The translations under genes were made by a program, and so were the position numbers. From NCBI GenBank assembly GCA_001970855.1, contig LSSN01000840.1:1-41649 (forward strand): a DNA stretch of 41,649 nt, given 5' to 3'. Shown piece after piece: positions 12,846-23,982 of the stretch (its first letter is position 1; each line of letters opens with the position of its first letter). Under the pieces are notes generated by a model that searched no databases, was not told the origin of the DNA, and saw only the letters and a program-made list of their open reading frames with translations. Origin of the DNA: Smittium culicis. Taxonomy: Eukaryota > Kickxellomycota > Harpellomycetes > Harpellales > Legeriomycetaceae.

Positions 12846-12990
12846 ACCAATGCCCAGTGGGTATGGAGCTGCTAGAGCGGCGGAGGGGTGTCGGTCGAAA
12901 AATTGTTTTTTTAACTTTTTAAATATTTAAAATATTTTTTTGTATACTTTTAAATTATGTTTAATAAATCTCTGACAATAAAAACAAATA
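12846..12990 (+). mobile_element. LINE 3' end next to the assembly gap
   Basis: Starts with ACCAATGCCCAGTGGGTATG and GGAGCTGCTAGAGCGGCGGAG, matching the last codons of the LINE at 25330-26500, then the shared UTR (TTTTTTTAACTTTTTAAATA, GTATACTTTTAAATTATG) and tail TTTAATAAATCTCTGACA. How far the copy extends leftward is hidden by the gap. Confidence 0.8.
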
Positions 12991-13175
12991 TATATTTAAA
13001 AAATAATTAAAATTAGATAAAAATTTCAAGTTAAAGCCGCGCAAAAAATATGAGTTTTCTAGGATTATGAACTACTTATTAATGAAATAAACATTTGAAG
13101 GTATATTTTATCTGCAACTATTATAACTTGATGAATAATGTAAAATAGCACATTCAACGTTTAATACATTGCAGC

Positions 13176-13183
13176 TATAAAAC
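13176..13183 (+). promoter_or_regulatory. Possible TATA box of the small three-exon gene
   Basis: TATAAAAC (around CTATAAAACTCG) lies about 65 nt before the proposed ATG at 13244. Confidence 0.35.
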
Positions 13184-13243
13184 TCGAGATAATTCCAGTC
13201 AAAAAATACATCCGATAATGTATAAGATTTCTATCATGTTAAA

Positions 13244-13732
13244 ATGGGTGAAAAACAGCGATTGTGAGTATTACTATTAATATTATTCATAGGGAAAAGA
13301 AATAAATAGAAAACATGACCACCACCCCTCCCATAAAAAATGCCGAGATGAATCTTAACGTTAAATACAAAAATAAGTGATAAAACCTGCTTTAATTGCT
13401 AAAATAAGAGCGATTAATTGGGTAGATGTTGGGAGGATTCTGTTGATAATGGGTTCGATCTGCATAGCATTCACTCGCGCGCCAGAATATAATGAGGTAT
13501 TTATGGAGGAAGTAACGGCAAAAGGTCAATGTAAAACATTCTGTTTTATAGGCAGAATGAATAAAAAACTGCGCTTAACCCAATCCCAACCCCATATCTA
13601 GCCGTGGAATCTCAAGATCTGTTTGTGAAGAGACCTTCTTTTTCTGCTACAGATTCTTCCTCGTTCAGCAATTGGCTGCAAAAACAAATCGCCGAGTACA
13701 GCACACCATTGGCCAAAGTTTCAGATTCTTAG
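13244..13732 (+). CDS. Probable small spliced single-pass membrane protein, unknown function
   Basis: I do not recognise the family. Proposed exons 13244-13263, 13409-13530 and 13602-13732 give 90 residues. Intron 1 has a perfect GTGAGT donor and ends TGCTAAAATAAG. Intron 2 runs from GTAAAA to CTTAAC...ATCTAG, a good branch site and acceptor. The protein has one hydrophobic segment (VGRILLIMGSICIAF) near residues 13-27 and a hydrophilic C-terminus ending STPLAKVSDS. Exons 2 and 3 have normal coding composition and join in frame. The first exon is the weak point: an alternative start at 13236 with acceptor 13410 is also in frame (92 residues). The gene lies about 400 bp upstream of ADE1 on the same strand. 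A 3' fragment of a longer gene cannot be excluded. Confidence 0.45.
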
Positions 13733-14131
13733 TTTTGGCGGGGAATTTTTTAAGCAGGAAAAAAGTCCGTTTTAGAGTTTGTTGGGTAATATAACTTAAT
13801 TGGAAGAAACATTAAAAATATAATAAATGTAAAAAAAAAATTTTTTTTTTTATTTAGCGTATAAAAATAAAGTCGGGTTGGACAGGCTTTAATTGTTGGC
13901 CATTTAAGTGCGTTTAATTTAAAGTAGCAGATAAAAAGCCCGCATAAAAAAAACAAAAAGTAAAAATAAAATTAAAATAAAATTCGTCCTTTCAGAACTC
14001 ATCTTTGTCCCCTTAGCCCAAGTTCCTAAAAACACTCCACTTTGCCATTCCAACCTAGCTTTTTTTTTGATAATCATCCTACTCCCCCCCCCCCCACCCT
14101 TTTGAAAATTTGATTTTTCTAGATATTCATA
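13733..14131. other. ADE1 upstream region
   Basis: Non-coding spacer of about 400 bp before the SAICAR synthetase start. It holds a TATA-like TATAAAAATAAA near 13861 and a run of 12 C at 14084-14095, just before the ATG at 14132. I see no clear binding site for purine-pathway regulators. Confidence 0.45.
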
Positions 14132-15460
14132 ATGAGCAAATCATTGATTGAAAGCAATTTGCCTGATCTTGAATTGGTAGCAAGGGGTAAAGTAAGAGAG
14201 CTTTACAAAGTCGGTGAAGACGCCCTTTTGTTCATCGCCACCGACAGAATAAGCGCTTTCGATGTTATTATGAAAACTGTAAGTCGTTAAAATCCTCTCA
14301 CATGTCTTATTTCTTACTCTTGATATACATATACCTAATTAAAAAATTTCTCTCTTAAATCCATCTCAACCACAAAAAATTGATTTTTTTTCAAAAGCCT
14401 ATCGAAGGAAAAGGCAAAATCTTGACCCAATTAAGTACCTTTTGGTTTGACTTGTTGAAGGATATAGTACCTAACCATTTTATAACCTCCAAAATCGACG
14501 AGATGCCCGAGAATGTAGCTAAATACAGAGATCAGATAGAAAACAGATCTCTATTAGTTAAAAGACTAACTGTCCTCCCAATCGAAGCCATTGTCCGTGG
14601 TTATCTTTCGGGTTAGTACCTTTCGCTATTATACCTAGACTTCCTTGTCCTCCTTTTTTTTATCTTCAGAAAAAAAAAATAAAACTTTAATTTATTTGTT
14701 TCTATAAAGGCTCTGCTTGGAACGAATACAAACAAAGTGGAACCGTTCATGGAATTCAAATGCCCGAAAATATGCGCGAATCCCAAAAACTTCCACACCC
14801 CATCTTCACTCCTAGTACCAAAGCTGAATATGGCGAACACGGTAACTGTTCTTTTTTTTTTACTACATACTTTTTAATTAGCTCGCAATTTGGATTCAAT
14901 ATTAACCTCTTCATTTTTTCCTTTACTTTTTTTTTTTTCTTAGACATTAATATTCACCCAGACGAAAGTAATTTCTTCACTTATCCTACCTCTCCGCATA
15001 ATTTTCTTTTCTTGTATTTGCTACCTTTACTAACAACTAACAAAAATGTGATTTTGTTTTTTTTACAATTGTAGCAAAAAAAATCATTGGCGAGGAACTG
15101 GCTCAAAAAGTCGCGGAAGTATCAGTGAAACTCTACGAAACTGCCGCCGAGTTTGCCATCAAGCGCGGCATTATCATTGCTGATACCAAATTCGAGTTTG
15201 GCGTTGACGCTGACGGGCAGCTCTACTTGATCGATGAAGTCCTGACCCCCGACTCGTCGCGCTTCTGGCCAGCATCCACCTATAAAGTCGGCAAGCCCCA
15301 GCAAAGCTACGACAAACAGTACCTCCGCGACTACCTGGACAGTATCTCCTTCGACAAAGCCACGCCTATCGATCTTCCCCCCGTTGTTTCTGACGATACT
15401 CTACGCAAATACATCGAAGCTTTCGTCAAATTGACCGGAAAACGCCCCGACTTGCTCTAA
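14132..15460 (+). CDS. ADE1: Phosphoribosylaminoimidazole-succinocarboxamide (SAICAR) synthetase, 5 exons
   Basis: Catalyses the ATP-dependent joining of aspartate to CAIR in de novo purine synthesis, in the cytosol. Exons: 14132-14278, 14398-14611, 14710-14841, 14944-14967, 15075-15460, joining in frame to 300 residues (yeast Ade1 is 306). Visible motifs in order: [57 protein letters not shown] and [12 protein letters not shown], which are the hallmark SAICAR synthetase blocks for ATP and substrate binding. Donors are GTAAGT, GTTAGT, GTAACT and GTAATT; acceptors are AAG, AAG, TAG and TAG. Exon 4 is only 24 nt and supplies the INIHPDE stretch. The enzyme is monofunctional, not fused to AIR carboxylase. 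The gene converges with RPC40 across about 610 bp. Confidence 0.95.
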
Positions 15461-16071
15461 GACTCCTCTCTCTCTCTCTTTTTCTTTCTTTCTTTTTTTT
15501 CCTTTCTTTTTTATTTATTTAATTGATTAAAAATACAATTTCTATTACAATATAACACACAGCAATTTTCTAGATTATACTTCAAAGTGTTCCAACTGCA
15601 TCTAATTACGAATAATCGTTTTCTATGCCCAATTTTTCTCTCCTTTTGTTAGTTTATAATAAAAAATGTATGTATTACTAGATTATATTCTTGAAAAAAT
15701 AACGCCACGTACAACCGTCTCTTTATGAAGCTAAAAAAAGAAAAAAAATTTATAAAATAAAGTGATATTGAGTAAAAAAGTAAAGATTATAATGACTGTA
15801 GCAAGTTTGTGAGATTTACAAGAAAGTATCGAAATAATTAGAAAAGTAGATTTGGTGAATTTAGCTGTAAATATCGGAGAAAAGAAAAAAAAAAAGTAAC
15901 TAGAAAAAATAAAATAAAATAATATAAATTTTTTTTTGAGGAAGAAAAAGAGTGGGAGGGAAGTGGGGGGTAAAGATGTGTGTGTGTGTTTGTGTGTGTG
16001 TGTATCTGGTGTGGTGTAGTGTGGGGTTAAATTTGTGAGGGTATTGTAATTTATAGTATACATATATACTC
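15461..16071. other. Convergent intergenic region with microsatellites
   Basis: Lies between the 3' ends of ADE1 and RPC40. It contains a CT/TC-rich tract at about 15466-15510 (likely ADE1 3' UTR), an A/T-rich centre, and a GT repeat at about 15977-16002 followed by TGGTGTGGTGTAGTGTGG. No gene seen. The long minus-strand frame here is low complexity. Confidence 0.6.
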
Positions 16072-17664
16072 TTATTTTTTTTCTAGGAGCGAGGATATGG
16101 AGTGCTTGAGAGTTTGGCATTTCGACGCGAGGATTTCTATCGCCATGTGCAACAGCTCCGGTGGCGAAATGGCGCCCGTCGACTCGATGTTGAAGATGAA
16201 ATGGTCGCGGACGCGCTCCAGCTTGACTTTACCGTCGAACTCCTCGTGGCGCAGAACTTCGCGGCTGACCGTGTCCTTTCTCGGGTTGACCACCTTCGCA
16301 ACCATCTTGCCTATTGGTACAAATTTTTGTTAATTAGATCTGCTAAACGTTTTTTTTTAGTTATTTTGAGAAAATATTAATATTGTTGTTATTTTACCGT
16401 TTTCGTTGACTACGTCGACAACGCCTTCAGGGAAGCATTTCTGGAACTTGTATGCATCGTCGCCAGATATTTCTTTGGTGATGATGATATCGGGCAGGAG
16501 TCTGTACGATGCGGTCGCAACGGGCGAGAATTTCGCGTGGTCTCTGCCAATGCCCTTCTGGCAATGGAGCTCGCAAACTATTTCCTGGCCGGGTCTGAGT
16601 TTTGCCAAAAGGATATCGTCGTGGACCGGCTTGATCGGCGAGCTGGCGAACCGTTCGGCCTGGTCGCCTTTCGGGTCCCACTTCAAATGGCTCGAGTATA
16701 CGGAACTGTTGATATACTTGACTTTCGGATCTTTCTCGTCCTTGCTTGCATCTGGGTTGAATTTACACCCGATGTTTAGCTTGAAAACAATTGTGTTTTG
16801 GTCGGTTGGGTCTTCATTATCTATAAAATAATGAAAAAAACATGTTACCTCATAGCACCAAAATTCGCGAGAACAAGATCAAAATAAAGGTAAGTTATAA
16901 TCTTAAAATAATAAATAAATAATTATATATATTAGGGCTTAAAAAGGGATAATGATTATTGTATTTAAGAGAGAATTTAAAGTGAGACAAGTTACCTTCT
17001 TTCCAGGAAAATTCTCGAGGATCAGCTTTGATAGGTACTAGACCAAATCTTTGTGATAAGACCTCATCCTGGATAACGCCGGTGTTATTCAGCATATATA
17101 CCTTCTCAATAGCCATTGTTGGGATCTATTGAAAATTAATAAAGGTGTTAATCAAAGTCGGCTCCTTGTGATGGCGAAGAAAAAGTAGGGGCTAGTATAA
17201 AAAACTGCTAGAGGATTATGCTTACTTCAGATATCAAAATGCGTCTTAATGCGTTGGCAATAGAGGCATCAACGCCGATTAAATCAAATTCCATCTCAAG
17301 AGGCGAAACTTTCCATATTTTTATTTTTAGTTTCTATTGTATAAAGAATTTGGCGAGAAGACAGTAAATGGTTATATTAGTTTTTTTTTTTTTTTTTAAA
17401 GAAAAAGAAAGGAAGTATCTGGAATACATTAATGAGTTCATCGATTTTGAATTCTGAGGTGGAATCGAATTCTGTGAAAGGAATATCGGTAGTTGAAACC
17501 TAAATAAAAAAAAATAGACCAAGAATATTTAGTAAAAGTATATGTGTCTTTTGGGAGCAAAAATCAATCTGCTTATTTTGAGGGGGAGAGATAAAAGCGA
17601 GTTGATAAAGACTTACATCCAAAACTTGATCTTTAAGGATCTTTACATTAGTAGATTTGCTCAT
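16072..17664 (-). CDS. RPC40: DNA-directed RNA polymerases I and III subunit AC40, 6 exons
   Basis: Shared alpha-like subunit of RNA polymerases I and III, which pairs with AC19 to nucleate enzyme assembly in the nucleus. Exons, in transcript order: 17664-17617, 17499-17428, 17333-17226, 17125-16996, 16820-16398, 16310-16072. They join to 339 residues (yeast Rpc40 is 335). The alpha-motif is clear in exons 3-4: [19 protein letters not shown], then [20 protein letters not shown]. Exon 5 has LKWDPKGDQ and [12 protein letters not shown]; exon 6 has [17 protein letters not shown], the second half of the Rpb3/D-like dimerisation domain. Donors include GTAAGT, GTATTC, GTAAGC, GTAACT and GTAAAA, with TAG or CAG-like acceptors. 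A telomere-repeat-like box lies 81-102 nt upstream of the start. Confidence 0.95.
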
Positions 17665-17744
17665 TTTGGAATATTCCTAGAAATTAAATTATAGTTAATC
17701 AGTTTTGGCTCTGCTAGTAGGAGAGGGATGGTTTGCGGGTCAGC

Positions 17745-17766
17745 GGGGTTAGGGGTTAGGGTGGGG
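17745..17766 (-). promoter_or_regulatory. Telomere-repeat-like (telobox) motif upstream of RPC40
   Basis: The plus strand reads GGGGTTAGGGGTTAGGGTGG (minus strand CCCTAACCCCTAACCCC), 81-102 nt before the RPC40 start codon. Teloboxes bound by Myb-type telomere-repeat factors are known in promoters of ribosome-biogenesis and histone genes in several fungi and in plants. Function here is inference. Confidence 0.45.
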
Positions 17767-18487
17767 CGTGTTTTTGCTTAAGTTTGAGATCTTTGGCGTC
17801 TTTTACTTGGGGTAAAACAAAATTAAATGTATTTATAAGAAAAAAGTTTGGTAATTTCGAATTTTTTGGATTACCAAATCAAAAACTAGTAAAAAAAAAA
17901 AATTTTTTTATTATTAGTTTACTTTTTTTTTTGTTTTTTTATCGGATAATTCGCTATTATTGGCTGATCAAACTATTATACCTATCAAAATTTATTTGTT
18001 ACAGTTTTTTGGGCTGAAATTGTATCAATTCCATTAAAAAAAAACTTTTTTGTATTAATCTATTCAGCAAAGAGTTTATTGTAAATTGGAAGCCAAAACT
18101 TTTTAGCGATTAAGCTGTGCTGACTTTTCCATACTTGTTAGCAAGTATGCTGTTTTATGAATTATGACAAAATAGAAGGTGAAAAAAAAAAAAAACAATA
18201 TAGAAGTTCTATACACTATATTTTTTTTTTTTTGATTTCAAGGAGATGGGAGCGATGAGGGGGGGGGGAGAGGGAGAGTGAGGATTTTGAAGAAATAAAC
18301 AAGTATTTTATTTTGGATGTTTAGTGTAATTTAAAAAAAAAAAAAGTATAAATAGAATTAAGAATGTATATAAATAAAAGGTTCATGAAATGGGGGGGGG
18401 TTAATGAGAAAGGGGGAAGGGAGGAGAGGCTTGCGTAAAAAATGACAACAAACATAAAGCAGGAAAAAAAAAAAAAGGATAATGAGT
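17767..18487. other. Spacer between HEM13 3' end and RPC40
   Basis: About 720 bp without a gene. On the plus strand it carries G-runs (about 18260-18270 and 18391-18400) and A/T homopolymers, i.e. C- and T-rich on the transcribed minus strand, probably HEM13 3' UTR. A short plus-strand open frame at 17784-18017 has no family features. Confidence 0.5.
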
Positions 18488-19910
18488 TTATACCCAATCA
18501 CGCGGGAAACGCAGAATTTCAAGAGACATAGACTCTAATGATCCGGGTTCAGTTTTGTAGTTGTATTGGAAGATGCAATTGAGCGGTAGAGAGGAGAGGA
18601 TACTTTCGGTGCGGACGGAGGTAGTGATACCAAACCGAGTTCCGCGGTCGAAGCATAGATTGAATTCGACTGATCTACTCCTTCTAACTAGCTGCCATTC
18701 CTTGTTTTTCTTTGAGTAAGGGGTGTTTACACGTTTGCTGAGAATGGGGATGTAAGCGAAGAGGTAGGCTTTTGCGGCGTCCTTGACGAACTCGAAGAGT
18801 TCTTCAGCAGGTTTATTGTCGAGATCATCGAAGAAGATGCCGCCAACACCGCGGTGTTCGCCTCTGTTAGGAAGAAAGAAGTATTCATCGCACCATTTTT
18901 TGAATGCGGGGTAGTATCTATGGTCATACTTATCGCAAACGCGTTTATGTACGGAATGGAAGAAGTTGGCGTCTTCGTCAATAACGTAAGCGGGGTTGAG
19001 GTCGGCGCCGCCGCCGAACCAGTACAATACGGGCTCGCTATCCTCAAGACAGTCAGATTTAAAAAGTTCAAAATAGCGGTAGTTAGCGTGGGAGCTTGGG
19101 GCGAAAGGATTGTTTGGATGGATGGCGATAGATAAACCAGAGACTTTGAATTTGTAATCGACGCCTTCTTCAAGCTTGAGTTCTTTTCGCTTAGCAAAAC
19201 TTTGCATTTTTATGCTTCCTTCGATGACGGATACGTTGACACAAGATTTCTCGAAAATTTTTCCGCCTTGTAATACTCTTGTAATTCCGTAGCCGCCTTC
19301 TTCGCGCTCCCATTTATCGTAAGAAAATTCGTTTCCGTCTAAGCCGCTTAGAATGCTACAGATCCTATGCTGCATATCAAGAATAAAAGATTCCATGCGT
19401 TTGTTTAGGAGCTTTGTGGTGATTTTTTCTTCGACATTCTAAAAAATTAGGAAAGAGTATGTGAGTTTATATATATTTAGGAAAGGGAAGAAATCAGCTA
19501 AAGATAGGTAAGAATAAAACGTTTGTCTTACAGTTATCGAATTGAGGACTATAAACAATTTTTAAATGTAAAAATAAAAAAGGTTAGAGAAGTGTAAAAT
19601 TCTAAATAATTATTGTATATGAGGAAAGAGGGGGTAGATATAATATAAGGTGGAAGGTGAAAGCGAACTTACGATTCGAATATTCTACGGTATTGTTGTT
19701 CTTATTTTGATGAGGTGAAGAGTTTTGGGTGGGGGGAATCTTATGGGTAGAGTTATTTTGGGGAGTATCGATAATAGAGCTAACAGATAGGGGAGATTTT
19801 TTAGGAGGGGCACGAACTTTTTTAGTAAATTCGGGTGTGTTTTCTTGGTAAAAACCATTCGTTTCAGAAATGGAACGTTTTTTCAAGTCTATTTGTGATA
19901 CTTGAGGCAT
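18488..19910 (-). CDS. HEM13: Oxygen-dependent coproporphyrinogen III oxidase, with 17-nt microexon
   Basis: Converts coproporphyrinogen III to protoporphyrinogen IX in heme synthesis, using O2. Exons in transcript order: 19910-19673, 19548-19532 (17 nt), 19438-18488, giving 401 residues. Family signatures: HANYRYFEL, YWFGGGADLNPAY, FKKWCDEYFFLPNRGEHRG, GGIFFDDLD, SVEFNLCFDRGTRFG, ESILSSLPL and a terminal RFPRDWV. Exon 1 ends in phase 1 and exon 3 starts in phase 0, so the tiny middle exon is needed to keep the frame. Its flanks (TTTATAG acceptor, GTAAGA donor) are good. The first about 80 residues are a Lys/Ser/Asn/Pro-rich extension lacking in the 328-residue yeast enzyme and do not look like a classic mitochondrial presequence. 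Start choice: first ATG of the open exon; a shorter start cannot be excluded. Confidence 0.93.
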
Positions 19911-21140
19911 ATTGAAGAGTTTGAAGATTTAGGGTAATAAGGTATGTGGGGTTGTAGTGTAGAGTTGTGTGGCTCTTTTGTTGTTAGTGCGGGGCTGTGT
20001 ATTAAAAAAAGAAATGAAAGTATATAAATACGGGAGAGCTTTATACTACTAATTGAAAAATCTGTAAATATATTTACAAGTTAGTTTGGGAGACAGATTT
20101 TAAAAAGGGACAAAAAAGCTCGGGTAATAAAAGGAATAAAATAAAAAGTATAGTATAGTATAATATGAAGTGGGAGGAATTAAAGCAGGGTTGATAGGAG
20201 AATAGAGATGGTGAGCAGAAGATTTAAAGCAGGCTTTATAAAAGAGGGGATGTGGTGGATATGAAGCTTAAAGAGGAGATAACTTTAAGAGAAAAAAATT
20301 GTATTTTACAAGATGTTTTTTTTTAAGTTTTAATTTCATGAAAAATGAAAAATTTAGGGCGGCGCTTTTATTAAATAAGACTTTTTTTTTAATTACTTCA
20401 TCGAAAATAGTATAGATGAACAGCGCAACTAAACTTTTCACGCATTGGTAGAGCGAGCTGACCAATCACAAAGGGAGATTCTCCGAAAAAAATCAAACGT
20501 TTCAAAAATAAAGTATAGATAAGTTTCAGAAACTTTCAAAGAAAAAAATCATGCGGGAAATTAAAAGGCTCGGCAAACAAAAGCTATAAGGCCTTGCTCA
20601 TAAAACAGCCAATGGCGGCGAAAAGTACAGCTATGCAGACACCAAATCCTTAAATAAATAGTCATTAAGATACCAAATCCCTATAAAGTATGGCTGTGTA
20701 GGTTTCGGAAGACATGCGAGAATTTGATGGAATATGGAAGAAACAAGCCTGCACTTGAATCGGTTATCTTGGATTTGGAAATGGCGTGATCCATAAACGC
20801 ATCGCTGCTAGTCGACAAATCTTGCATTTGTTCAAAGTGTCAAAAAAGCTGACTGAGCAAAACTCCTCTTCCAGTGACAGCGCTGAGATGAATCACTTGC
20901 TCGGACAATCCAGCTGTCCTAGCCTGATCCCCCTTTCTTGAGGAGTTCCCCATCCCTTTTTCCTGTGCAGCTGCTCATCCCTAAACTTAACTGCCTTGTG
21001 CACAAATACTTTAACCAAAAAATATATATTATATATGTTGATCTGATAAATGCTCACACCTCGGCCACATACACCATTGGCCCGCTCTTCGCTATCTCAC
21101 CATGATGCAGACAACCAATCAGGAAGATGATTGACTTCAG
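19911..21140. other. HEM13 upstream region
   Basis: Over 1.2 kb without a supported gene. A TATATAAATA box lies at about 20021-20030. The part from about 20560 to 21140 is clearly less AT-rich than its surroundings. On the minus strand a 48-codon frame beginning MQDLSTSSDAFMDHAISK (near 20826) has normal composition but no recognised family and no good exon partner. Confidence 0.4.
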
Positions 21141-21141
21141 G

Positions 21142-21161
21142 AAATTATCAGCTGATAATTT
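21142..21161. promoter_or_regulatory. Perfect 20-bp palindrome with paired GATA sites
   Basis: AAATTATCAGCTGATAATTT is a perfect inverted repeat containing two divergent GATAA sites around a CAGCTG E-box-like core. Paired GATA sites are typical for fungal GATA factors (nitrogen or iron regulators). It is about 1.2 kb upstream of HEM13, so a link is speculative. Confidence 0.3.
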
Positions 21162-23752
21162 TTCAGTTTCCTATATTCTGGTTGCGCTCTTTGCATTTGA
21201 AATAAGGGTTAATTCTTCCTAAAAACTCTTGGAATAGCATAAATGACTAAAGGGAAAAAAAAATTAAAAATAATTAGGTGATTAAAGGTCTTGGCCTGAT
21301 TCCTCAAAAATAATTAATTTTCAGCAACTGCCCACTAATTCTCTGCCATTTAGCCCCCCCCCTGAATTAAGTAATCTTCGGCTGTTATGATTTGCCACAT
21401 AAACCCATAAGATTTTTGTGTCATTCTATAATCGCTTGCTCCATTTTTTTTCCACCATTCACAAATAGATCAGCTAATTGTGTAACTCGCATGGCGTAAA
21501 TCAGCATTTACGTTCCTGCGGATTTACTGGTGTTATGTTGGAATTTCTAGATTCTTGAAGAACTTTATATTAGTGTGAATTACTAATTTTCTCATAAACC
21601 ATATTTGAAATATCGTACGATAATTCTCAAATCTCGCCTCCTCTTTTTAAGCCCCTCCCCATTATTGGCCCGAATTCCGCTTGATTTCCTCTTTTGCCAA
21701 AACCCCTCTTACTATTCCTGCCAATTTCGTGTCCTATCTAAAAAAAAAAAGTGCTCGTCTTTGAAGGCTTGGCGGCCTATTCAAACTTGCTATTTTGTGC
21801 TAATATCTTTCCTCCGCCATACAGTCGCCACCGACAACGTCTATACTAAATCCCAGCTTGTAAATATCAAAAGCCTTTTCATTAATTTATTATCGCCTGC
21901 CTTTCCCCCAATTCTGCCATTGCTTCACATATACTCATTTAATCATTAAATAAATAAATAAATAAATAAAAAGGTTTATCCTCCCCTTAATTTCTACACA
22001 GTAAGTAACCAATTCGTACAAGTCGTGAGTGGTTTAATCCCCTAAAGTCCAGCATCGATAAGGTGCCATGTTTACTTCATCATATAAATACCACCATCTA
22101 TTATTAACCCCCACTCTAAATATATCCATCGTACCATTATGCATAAAAAAAAACATTATTTTAATACACCCCCTTCCATCACGCGCAGCTATACACATTC
22201 ATGTTAATCAAATCATACATTCCTCATTTAACCACGCCATCCGTGTAGAGACACTCTAGAACCCATACACATCGTTATTTCCTCCCTCCTAAATTCTTTT
22301 AATGAAAATCGCACTAAATCACCTCCACTTCCACCTCATATACACAAATATCTAAACTTATTTCATAACTAACACATCATCACCTCTGCCCCCATCCTTC
22401 CCCGAATTCTACTATAAACACCATTATTATTTACCTAATTCATACTTTATTACTAATTGAACTACATCCTTATCTCAATATAACTATTGCTAACCTCCCC
22501 CACCCACCCCCAACCTGCTCTTTCTTCTGATTTATTAATTCTATTTACCTCTTGAATATAATCACTTCATATATATATCTATCATTTCACCCACTTATAA
22601 AAGTATAAATAAAATATCGCGGTATTTTTTGTATCACCTGATCACCCAATTATTAATAAATTCTTTTTTTGAATTTATTACCTCGGCGTATAATATTTAC
22701 AATTGTCTAATCAAAAAAAAACCCCTTTATATACAATATCTATTAACCCTGCTTAACTTTGTTGTCCCTGTTCCCGCCAAGCCTAAATAATCTTAATCTT
22801 ACGTGATTTGTATTAAAGTATAAGCATATACTATTTTTACCATTTTTAAATATTACTAATATACGAATCACCATCAGCTCAATACATTAATAATATTAAA
22901 ACACATCATTACCTGAATCTTAAACTTAATTTTTTCTAACTTATTGCCTTATTCCAAAAAAAAAAAAAAAAAAAAAATTCTTTTAATTAATAGCTTGATT
23001 GCTTTTAATTTTCGCTTGTAGTCTTCATATACTATTTACAAAAAAAAAATTTTTTTTATTGACACTACAAAATTCCCAACCTCTAAATTTATTATTAAAA
23101 AAAGCCATATGCTTGTCTCTATATCTATACTCGCTGCAAAGCTCAAAGTTGTATTATTATTATTAAACATCTATTATTTATTATTTTATTCGCTATGTTT
23201 TAAATAAAAAGTGGGACCACACTTTTTACATATAACCAATATTTGGATAATTTAAAACATTATTAGTCAGCTAAATAAAAATGCATTTCACTTTTTATTT
23301 TTTTACAAAATAAACTTGTTAGCAAAATAGATTTTGATGTAGTTTTCGAAATACTTAATTTAAATATTTCTGGAATAAAAAAAATTAAGAGACACATATT
23401 TTTTATCGATCAAGTGGGTACCACACTAAACGCTCTTTAACATATTAAAAAATATTTGCAATACTTACATACACAAGCCTCTTTTTTTATTTATATTAAT
23501 TCAACCAGCTAATATTATTACAACTTACAACTTGCGAAAAAATCTTGATTTTTCTATTCTCTTGGTCTTATTTTTCTTCATACTTAAATCATCCTGGGAA
23601 GTAGTTGCCTTTATATCTCTGCATCGGTACTATAGTTTTCTTATTAACTTTAAAAGTATATATACAAAACACTTACTCAACTCTATACACAATAAATAAA
23701 GAATAGTTTATACTATTATCTTCGATTATAGAATTTCAGTACTGCACGCTAA

Positions 23753-23783
<31 letters not shown>

Positions 23784-23947
23784 CACCTCGATCCAGTATG
23801 TTGAAAAAGCTATTTAGATTTTACATTTATCAAAATTTAACCCAGAAAATCAATTATCCAAGTCTGCTAATCTATTCGCATTGATGAACCATTCCAAAAT
23901 ACCAAATAAAGAATCGAAAATATTTCTTCGTTTTTATCTTTTAAAGA

Positions 23948-23982
<35 letters not shown>

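Noticed and set aside
12215..12930. Long open frames across the N gap
   Set aside because: They consist of unknown bases; openness is an artefact.
13377..13601. Treating the 74-codon frame as a complete gene
   Set aside because: It begins with GTG and its end crosses a good splice acceptor (CTTAAC...ATCTAG) followed by a protein-like exon; better explained as exon 2 plus intron.
15731..16120. 129-codon minus-strand frame between ADE1 and RPC40
   Set aside because: Low-complexity translation of T/A runs and the GT microsatellite; no family features.
16406..16831. 141-codon plus-strand frame over RPC40 exon 5
   Set aside because: Antisense shadow of the conserved AC40 exon.
18854..19135. Plus-strand frame over HEM13
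   Set aside because: Antisense shadow of the oxidase core.
21605..21949. 114-codon plus-strand frame
   Set aside because: Pyrimidine-rich low-complexity region where stops are rare; composition not protein-like. Kept only as an asymmetry note.
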